From assembly GCA_910579495.1 (NCBI GenBank), contig CAJTVD010000037.1:1-38378 (forward strand): a DNA stretch of 38,378 nt, in the 5' to 3' direction. This DNA is from an uncultured Lachnospiraceae bacterium (lineage in GTDB: Bacteria; Bacillota; Clostridia; Lachnospirales; Lachnospiraceae). The number at the start of each line of letters is the position of its first letter. The first letter of the stretch is position 1. Both the position numbers and the translations under genes were made by a program. Positions 32,525 through 38,378 of the stretch are shown here, in pieces. The notes under the pieces are model-generated. The model had not been told where the DNA came from, made no database searches, and was given only the letters and a program-made list of their open reading frames with translations.

Positions 32525-33820
32525 TCACTCTCCCTGCCACCTGGCCACATCCCCCTTTTTTATTTCCATTGTGGAGGATGAGATGATCCGGCTGTCCTGG
32601 TCCAGCCCTCCCCCTTCTATGGCGGCCCAGTTTTCGTTTTTGTCCTTCACCTGGACCAGTGCTTCCTCCACATAGTATTCCTCCCCCAGTATCCCTTCTC
32701 TTTCTTTGAGCACATAGACATAATACTGCTTATCCCTCTCATGGAGTACAGATGCAGGGATACAAAGGCTGTGCTTTTCCCCCGGCTCACTGCGGGTAAT
32801 CGTCCCCGCTGCCCCAGGCACCCCCATTTCCTTTGGAAGTTCCACCAAGACCTCATACTTATCTGCCGCTTCCTCACTTTCCGCCAGATAAACCACCTGT
32901 GCCTCCAGCCCTTCCCTCTTCCCTTCCAGCTTCACCAAAACCTGGTCCCCCAGGTCCAGGTATTTCTTCTGTTCCTTATCCAGGGCCACCTTAAGCTGGC
33001 AGGGAAGGCTTTGGTCGGACAATAGCAGTACCGCCGAATCCGGCACACGCCCCCCGGCACCTGCCATAATCTTTGTCACTACCCCTCCAAAAGGAGCTGT
33101 TACCACTCCCTGGATGTTTTTAACCTTCTGCAACTCCCCCAGTTCCTCTGAAAGCTTTGCCGCTTCCAGCCTTGCTACCTCCAGATCAGAGGTAACATCC
33201 TCCGGCAGGAGCATATCTTCCACCTTTCTCCCCGCCTGCTTTACCGCCTCGTCCCGTTCCGCTTTGGCATCCGCTTCCCCATAGGCGGCCTTTTGCAGCG
33301 CCTCCTTTAAAGCATCGTCCCCGCCATTTTCCGAAATCTCCTCCTCCGCCTGGACATAGCTTTCCATGGCGCGCCCCACCTGGGTGTCTTTCAGCCTTGC
33401 GGTGGTGTCATAGTCCTCCCTGGCACGGGCAAGCTCCAATTCTTTTTTCTGCCGGGCAATCTCCTGGTTTTCCAATATGGCGTCAATTTGGAGGGATACC
33501 TTGGAGATTTCCTTTCTCTTCTCTTCCATCATCCCCTCCAAATCCTCCAGGTCGATGCGGAACAATTCCTCCCCGGCTTCCACCCAGTCACCCTCTTTCA
33601 CCGAAAAGGAGGAAATCCGGAACCCCGGCCTGTAAGTCACCGGCTTCTCGCCCCCTGCCACCACGGTCCCCTCCGCCTCCAACTTGTGCTCCACATACTT
33701 TGCCTCCGGCAGCAGCGTCCCCACCATGGGAAGGCGGTATGCATAAACGCTCCTGGAAATTAGCGTACAGGCCGCCATAAACACCAGGAAAATAATAAAC
33801 CCGGTAAAAACCTTCTTCAT
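32525..33820 (-). CDS. HlyD-like membrane fusion/adaptor protein
   Basis: The 431-residue protein has an N-terminal membrane anchor (FTGFIIFLVFMAACTLISRS). The first half of a lipoyl-like domain (VTYRPGFRISSFSVKEGDWV, 61-80) follows, then a coiled-coil hairpin from about 92 to 235 rich in Glu, Lys and Ala, and the second lipoyl half (IQGVVTAPFGGVVTKIMAG, 236-253). A beta-barrel and a C-terminal domain (SLCIPASVLHERDKQYYVYV) complete the fold of export adaptors. Such proteins normally pair with an ABC exporter, yet here the gene follows two sugar-type permeases in the same unit. ATG 33820 follows AGGAGG. Its partner is uncertain. Confidence 0.85.
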   Translation of the reverse strand: MKKVFTGFIIFLVFMAACTLISRSVYAYRLPMVGTLLPEAKYVEHKLEAEGTVVAGGEKPVTYRPGFRISSFSVKEGDWVEAGEELFRIDLEDLEGMMEEKRKEISKVSLQIDAILENQEIARQKKELELARAREDYDTTARLKDTQVGRAMESYVQAEEEISENGGDDALKEALQKAAYGEADAKAERDEAVKQAGRKVEDMLLPEDVTSDLEVARLEAAKLSEELGELQKVKNIQGVVTAPFGGVVTKIMAGAGGRVPDSAVLLLSDQSLPCQLKVALDKEQKKYLDLGDQVLVKLEGKREGLEAQVVYLAESEEAADKYEVLVELPKEMGVPGAAGTITRSEPGEKHSLCIPASVLHERDKQYYVYVLKEREGILGEEYYVEEALVQVKDKNENWAAIEGGGLDQDSRIISSSTMEIKKGDVARWQGE

Positions 33821-33871
33821 AAAAAAACCTCCTATTCCAGTACCGCTACTGCCCAGCAAGCACTGTTTTTC

Positions 33872-34759
33872 CTAACCTTTTAGGCCGGAATAAATAATTC
33901 CCTGTTCCAGGTAGTCCTGCCCCATTATAAAAACAAAGGCCGCAGGTATCAGTGTGATTACGCTGGCGCAGAAGGCGTAGCCTGCCTGCCCCCAGGTAAT
34001 CTCCGGCAAATATAAGGACAGCGGCCACAGCCACCGGTCGTCCAGAAAGGCCATGGGCTGTTCCATCAGGTTCCAGTATTCCAAAAAGCCCAGCACCATG
34101 GCGGACAAAAGGCCGCTTTTTCCCAGTGGAAGCCCCAGCCGCAGGAAGATGGCGATCTCCCCAGCCCCGTCTATCCTTGCCGCCTCCAGCATCTGCCGGG
34201 GGATGCTGCAAAAGCCCCCGTAGCATAAAAACACCGGGAAGGTGGAAAATATGGCAGGCAGTATAATGGCATAATGGGTGTCCAGGAGGGACAGCCTATT
34301 GAGCACCAGATAGCTGGATAGCATGGTCACCTGGAAGGGCAGGAGCATCAGCACCACATAAAAGGCAAAAAGGATCCTGCTCCCCCTCCCTTCATACACT
34401 CCAAAGCCCCACGCCGCGGGGACTGCCGCCAGAAGCTGCCCGGCTAAAATGCACGCCACCAGCTTCATGGAATTCCAGAATAATACAAAAAACTGGGGCG
34501 TCCCAAAGAGCAGTTTCCCGTAATTGGCAAAAGACGGATACCTGGGCATCAGCCGCCAGCTTATAAACTCGCTTCCCTCCGTAAACACTGTGCTGATATA
34601 GCCCCCCATCTCCCAGGCATCCATCAGGGATCCTGAGAGCAAAAGCAATATGGGCAGTACCACCAGCAGGGCAGGCAGGGACAACCCCGCCGCCAGAATT
34701 CCTTTTCCCGCCAGCCTGGCCAATCTGGCGCATTTTACTTTGAAACCTGTTTTAGACAT
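33872..34759 (-). CDS. Sugar-type ABC transporter permease, MalG/UgpE class
   Basis: The 295-residue membrane protein has about six hydrophobic segments, starting with LAAGLSLPALLVVLPILLLL. Its cytoplasmic EAA loop reads EAARIDGAGEIAIFLRLGLP, the conserved contact with the ATPase. Together with the preceding permease and binding lipoprotein it forms an importer of the carbohydrate uptake 1 family. GGGAGG precedes two adjacent ATGs, of which the second (34759) has the better spacing. No ATPase gene is near, so a shared MsmX-like ATPase elsewhere would be needed. It is 24 bases after the other permease gene. Confidence 0.93.
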   Translation of the reverse strand: MSKTGFKVKCARLARLAGKGILAAGLSLPALLVVLPILLLLSGSLMDAWEMGGYISTVFTEGSEFISWRLMPRYPSFANYGKLLFGTPQFFVLFWNSMKLVACILAGQLLAAVPAAWGFGVYEGRGSRILFAFYVVLMLLPFQVTMLSSYLVLNRLSLLDTHYAIILPAIFSTFPVFLCYGGFCSIPRQMLEAARIDGAGEIAIFLRLGLPLGKSGLLSAMVLGFLEYWNLMEQPMAFLDDRWLWPLSLYLPEITWGQAGYAFCASVITLIPAAFVFIMGQDYLEQGIIYSGLKG

Positions 34760-34783
34760 CATAACCTCCCTGCAAACCAAATT

Positions 34784-35659
34784 TCAGCTTCCCTCCCGGG
34801 AATCCCCTCCCGCCCACATCCTCTGCAGGGCCAGGCTGGCGATCATCAGCACCCCTCCCGTACATACCGCAGCAGCCGCCATCTTGTCAAGCTCCAGGTT
34901 CACAAACCAGTTATTAAACAGATGCTGCAAAAGGTAAATGCTTTTGTGCGGGTATGCCCCCGCTGTAAGGTATGCCTCCCTGTAAATCTTGAAGGAATTT
35001 AAAAAGGACAAAACCACAATCGTATATAGGCTTCCTTTCAGGTTTGGCAGTACAATATACCATAGCCGCTGCCAGGCCCCTGCCCCGTCTGTCCTGGCGG
35101 CTTCCAAAAGCCCCGCCGGGATGCCCCGGAGCCCGGCCAGCCACAGGACTACTGTATATCCCAGGTTCTTCCACACATAGCTGCCTACCAGTACCCAGAA
35201 CGCCCCGGAAGTTTCCAAATAATCTTCCGCCACTTCCCCCCAAAGCCCTGTCATAAGCCCCAGGCGGGTGAGGGACAGGTTGAAAAACCCCCGGGGATAA
35301 AACACCAGCTTCCACACCAGCACAACAGTGGCTGTGGGCATGGCAAGGGGAAACAGGTAGAGGGATTTGGCCCATTCCCTCTGATGGAAAATATTCAGGG
35401 AAAGGGCAGCCACAAGCCCCGCCAATACCAAAACCGGAATACACACCAGCGTAAACCTCAGCGTATTCCCCACCGCCAGCAAAAATGCCTGGTTCCCAAA
35501 TATGGCAAGATAATTTTTTACCCCCTGGAACTGCCCTGTGGCCGCAGTGGAAAATGACCTTTTCACCACGTCCAGGAAGGGAACCAGCACAAAAACCATA
35601 ATCCCCCCAAAACCAGGGGCTACAAACAAACAAAAATATTTTCTCTTCTTTTTTCGCAT
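34784..35659 (-). CDS. Sugar-type ABC transporter permease, MalF/UgpA class
   Basis: The 291-residue permease begins with a basic tract MRKKKRKYF and a first helix FVAPGFGGIMVFVLVPFL. Five further segments follow, including VGSYVWKNLGYTVVLWLAGL. The EAA loop is EAARTDGAG followed by IVLP. It pairs with the MalG-type permease downstream. ATG 35659 gives the normal class start; its ribosome binding site is weak, lying in the short leader AGTGGCGGAACTGGAATTAA found before other genes in this window. A 25-residue upstream in-frame extension has no family likeness. Confidence 0.93.
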   Translation of the reverse strand: MRKKKRKYFCLFVAPGFGGIMVFVLVPFLDVVKRSFSTAATGQFQGVKNYLAIFGNQAFLLAVGNTLRFTLVCIPVLVLAGLVAALSLNIFHQREWAKSLYLFPLAMPTATVVLVWKLVFYPRGFFNLSLTRLGLMTGLWGEVAEDYLETSGAFWVLVGSYVWKNLGYTVVLWLAGLRGIPAGLLEAARTDGAGAWQRLWYIVLPNLKGSLYTIVVLSFLNSFKIYREAYLTAGAYPHKSIYLLQHLFNNWFVNLELDKMAAAAVCTGGVLMIASLALQRMWAGGDSREGS

Positions 35660-35693
35660 ATTTTTAATTCCAGTTCCGCCACTGCCCTCCCCA

Positions 35694-38024
35694 TTACTCT
35701 GTAATGTAAATGGCAATCTGCTGTTCAATGGCATCCATGGCCTGGGAAAGCTCCTGCTGGCCTAAGATATATTTTGCCCCTTCCTCAAAGACCGTTTCCT
35801 CAAAAACGGGATCCTCAATATAAGGGGTATCAGACGAAGCCATCCAGTCTCTTATCACAGCCATCTGCTGGCTGTCCGGAAGATAAATATTCAATGTAAA
35901 TTCCAGCCCGTCCCCGTTGACCATGCCCACAGAGCCATACTGCCCATCCTCCGCCACATACTCTTCTTCAGGCACAAAGCCTTCCTCAAAAGCTTCCCGG
36001 TTTACCGCAAAGCCTCCCAGGCTACATTGGATATCCTTTCCCAAAAACATTCCCAGGAAATCCTCCGCCAATTCCCTTTTCTGGGAAGCCGCATTGATCC
36101 CCAGCACTGCCTGGGGTACAAAAACCTTGCCGCACTGTCCTTCCAGGGGGGCAAATACCGTGTCCCCAAACCCCTCCGCCCTGGAAACAGAGGTAATGTC
36201 AAAGTAGCCATAGGGATAAGTGGTAAGCCCCACCTGGAGCAGGCACCTTCCCGCCACATAATCCAAAGAACTCACCCCATAAACAGAAAGATCGTACATC
36301 CAGTCTTCTCCCAGCTCCTTCGCATAATACCGGCTCTCGTCTAAATAGGTTTCCAGGCTCTTTTCGTTAATGCCATCCATCTGCGCCTGATAAATCCGTT
36401 TCATCCCTACCAGAAATTCCTCTATTGCCTCTTTGTTGATCTCTCCTGTATCCCTCTTCCAGGCAGGTGCGCTGGCAACCGCAAACATCTTCATAATGGC
36501 TTTTTCTGAACACATCCCCAAAATCGCCTTCCCCGGATTGTCCTGGCGCATCTGCTCAATCTGCCCTGCCGCCGCCTCAATCCCTTTCATGCCAAAGACA
36601 TATTCCTTCTTTCCTAAAACCAGGGGAAAGGCCACCTGGCCAGGTACGGCATATACCTTCCCGTCTTTTGCAAAGCCCTGGAAGAGGTTCCCAAACAGCG
36701 CATCCTCCCCCAGGCTTTCTATAAGGCCGTTTAAGTCCGCCAAAAGCCCCTTTTCTATGTAGGAATCCACCGGCATACCGTCCAGCATCAAAAGATCCGG
36801 CCCCTCCCCTGCCATAATCCGGGTATTCAGCTTCTTTAAGGCGTCCTCCCTGGTTGCCCCGCTGCCCTCTTCCATCCCAAACTCATATTCCACATAAACC
36901 TCCGGGTTCTGCACCTGATAAGCAGAAACCGCCACCCGGATATCGTAGCTCTCCTCCAGGCTGTAGATTTTCAGCCGCTCCCCCGGGACTGAGGCCACAT
37001 TCGGGTCATAGGTAAACCTTACCAGCTTACCACTGCTAAAGAGTGCCAGAAATTCCCCTGGTGCCAAAGCAGCCATGCCTTTTAACCCATATTGGGGGCT
37101 TCCCAGCCGGGACAGGCTGCCGTCAATGAGGGGTTCTATTTCCTTCCCGTCTGCCATAAGCCGGTGCAGCCCCTTTTTGCCTGCCAGGTATATGGCTCCA
37201 TCCTCTCCCGGGAAGAAATACATATCAAACCAACTGCCCCCATTAAAATTCCTCTCCCCATAGTTCTCCTTTACAAACGCCTCCAGCGTCTGATTTTCCA
37301 CATACTCCTTTTTCTCCAAATCATAAAGGGCCGGCGACGGGAAATCATACCCATCCACCATCATCAGGTTCCCTATAAACTGTATTAGCTGGGGCGTACC
37401 CTCTGTTGTAAGGAACAGGGAACTGCTGCCGTCCTCCTTAACCTCATAGATGTTCCCGCCCAGAGTGGCCACAAAATACCGCCCGGAATCCGAAATCCAG
37501 AAGCTGGCAGGATAACCGTCCTCCTCCCTAAGGGAAATTTCAACAGGAACCACCTGCCCATCGGGAGTGACCAGCGCACATGTAGGCGATAAATCGAACA
37601 GGCTGGCGGCTTCCCTATCCCCGCCCTCCTCATAGTCCTCATAGATTACGGCCAAAGTCCCGTCCGGCGCTACTTTCATGTCCATCACATAGGATTTGCC
37701 ACTCCTGCCCTCCAGCCACGGCCTGCCTTCCTCCTGCCAGGTGGCTCCCCCATCCTGGGATACCAAAAGCCCCTTGAACCTGTCAACTATTACCAGCCTT
37801 CCCTCCGGCATCCTGGCCATTTCCCAGGGTACCTGCAATTTTTCTGAAAGGTCTGCTTCCTCCTCCACATACCGTCCCATGGCGGTTTCCCCTTCCCCTG
37901 CGCCCGGCTCTTTGCCTACCGGTAAACCCTCTCCTGTAACGCCCTGTCTCCCACAGCCCCATGCCAGCGCCGCCACAGCCGCCGCCAACAGGCACGCCAG
38001 CCTCCATCCTGCTGTTTTTTTCAT
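35694..38024 (-). CDS. Solute-binding lipoprotein with N-terminal beta-propeller
   Basis: This 776-residue lipoprotein has a signal and lipobox (AAAVAALAWGC, cysteine 24). Residues 60-340 look like a beta-propeller: an Asp-box SQDGGATW at 89-96 and repeated blade-like strands such as YFVATLGGNIYEVKEDG, AIYLAGKKGLHRLMADG and FLALFSSGKLVRFTYD. Residues 350-776 form a family 1 solute-binding domain (LKIYSLEESYDIRVAVSAYQ, IMAGEGPDLLMLDGMPVDS, GKVYAVPGQVAFPLVLGKK). Ordinary sugar-binding proteins are about 430 residues and lack the propeller. It is encoded first, before the two permeases. GAGGAG lies nine bases before ATG 38024. The ligand is unknown. Confidence 0.9.
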   Translation of the reverse strand: MKKTAGWRLACLLAAAVAALAWGCGRQGVTGEGLPVGKEPGAGEGETAMGRYVEEEADLSEKLQVPWEMARMPEGRLVIVDRFKGLLVSQDGGATWQEEGRPWLEGRSGKSYVMDMKVAPDGTLAVIYEDYEEGGDREAASLFDLSPTCALVTPDGQVVPVEISLREEDGYPASFWISDSGRYFVATLGGNIYEVKEDGSSSLFLTTEGTPQLIQFIGNLMMVDGYDFPSPALYDLEKKEYVENQTLEAFVKENYGERNFNGGSWFDMYFFPGEDGAIYLAGKKGLHRLMADGKEIEPLIDGSLSRLGSPQYGLKGMAALAPGEFLALFSSGKLVRFTYDPNVASVPGERLKIYSLEESYDIRVAVSAYQVQNPEVYVEYEFGMEEGSGATREDALKKLNTRIMAGEGPDLLMLDGMPVDSYIEKGLLADLNGLIESLGEDALFGNLFQGFAKDGKVYAVPGQVAFPLVLGKKEYVFGMKGIEAAAGQIEQMRQDNPGKAILGMCSEKAIMKMFAVASAPAWKRDTGEINKEAIEEFLVGMKRIYQAQMDGINEKSLETYLDESRYYAKELGEDWMYDLSVYGVSSLDYVAGRCLLQVGLTTYPYGYFDITSVSRAEGFGDTVFAPLEGQCGKVFVPQAVLGINAASQKRELAEDFLGMFLGKDIQCSLGGFAVNREAFEEGFVPEEEYVAEDGQYGSVGMVNGDGLEFTLNIYLPDSQQMAVIRDWMASSDTPYIEDPVFEETVFEEGAKYILGQQELSQAMDAIEQQIAIYITE

Positions 38025-38046
38025 ATCCAAAAGCTCCTCGTATAAT

Positions 38047-38080
38047 AAGTTTGTAAGCAAGAAAAACAGCTTACAGACTT
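38047..38080 (-). promoter_or_regulatory. Inverted repeat in the leader of the solute-binding gene
   Basis: AAGTTTGTAAGC (38047-38058) and GCTTACAGACTT (38069-38080) form 12-base arms with one mismatch, ten bases apart, 22 bases before the start codon. It could be an operator or a leader hairpin controlling translation. It does not match the BlaI operator spacing. Confidence 0.5.
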
Positions 38081-38185
38081 ATTCTTTTTTGATTAGACAG
38101 AAGGATAATTCTAAACATCCTTTCCGAAGATTCTTCTTCCATCATGCTGGTTCATCCATTCTCTGTCTATTGGTTAATAAGTTAC

Positions 38186-38213
38186 TTTATAGTCATGGTC
38201 CCAGATGTTACAA
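38186..38213 (-). promoter_or_regulatory. Possible promoter of the solute-binding/ABC operon
   Basis: TTGTAA (38208-38213) and TATAAA (38186-38191) on the minus strand are 16 bases apart, about 160 bases upstream of the gene. The rest of 38081-38378 shows no gene I can support. Confidence 0.4.
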
Positions 38214-38378
38214 TAAGTTCCATAAGAACTGTAGCTATGGTCATTGCTTCATCGCTCCTGCAAAGCGTTTGCTATTGCCAAGAAAGCATGCAACCCTAAT
38301 GCTACGCTAAGACTTATTACACAAATGCTGCATCCTGGTATCTAGCCACCAGCAGGGTATTTCTGCCAGGTAATGCTC

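Noticed and set aside
38035..38060. TATTAT near the solute-binding gene as its -10 box
   Set aside because: It would leave only a few bases before the ribosome binding site and no acceptable -35 lies upstream; it is more likely just AT-rich flank of the inverted repeat.
38285..38320. Fourth copy of the REP-like element
   Set aside because: The minus strand has AATAAG followed by GCGTAGC and a weak five-pair stem with two G-U pairs, but the full GCGNAGCGTG loop and TTTG flank are missing and no clear terminator precedes it. Kept only as a possible relic.

Overview
The window reads as gut Clostridia, most likely Lachnospiraceae. The support is a moderately GC-rich chromosome with AGGAGG-type ribosome binding sites, Lachnospiraceae-type small conserved proteins, and housekeeping genes whose closest remembered relatives are from that family. 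Genus and species cannot be fixed from the sequence. Every intact gene is on the minus strand; the only plus-strand coding trace is a dead IS3-type transposase.

Layout. (1) 1-1160: debris of an integrative element (DUF6075 protein, DUF3970 protein, a ParA gene cut off after its Walker A region by a transposase fragment), next to a possible attachment region at the 3' end of lysS. (2) 1161-8005: housekeeping block, in transcription order nfeD, SPFH protein, argF, DUF6145-like protein, dusB, unknown protein, greA, lysS. (3) 8380-16295: dnaE, pfkA, a TrmH/SpoU rRNA methyltransferase, proC, and a secreted SH3/SleB-type cell wall hydrolase. (4) 16448-26690: a defence and mobile-element island. It holds a type I restriction-modification system with HsdR and an unusual HsdM-HsdS fusion carrying a single target recognition domain, inserted into a Nudix gene. 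A Maa-GNAT fusion acetyltransferase, a broken IS3 element and a VirD4 coupling-protein fragment follow. Last comes an AT-rich type II module of Cro-type regulator, BglII/BstYI-family endonuclease and MT-A70 methyltransferase, with an operator of three 10-bp-spaced half sites. (5) 26939-38378: an envelope and sensing block of a lipoprotein, an SPL-type radical SAM protein, BlaI plus a BlaR1-type protease with helical repeats, an HlyD-like adaptor, two sugar-type ABC permeases, and a solute-binding lipoprotein fused to a beta-propeller.

How the genes may work together. The type II module looks self-contained and autoregulated. BlaI-BlaR1 has two clear operators over its own promoter. The ABC genes and the HlyD-like gene look co-transcribed, but no ATPase gene is present here. 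Two non-coding signals are not explained by any gene. One is a REP-like element with the loop motif GCGNAGCGTG, placed directly after intrinsic terminators at three sites. The other is a tandem pair of about 105-bp units with strong hairpins in front of proC.

All family assignments come from reading motifs by eye; no database search was run.
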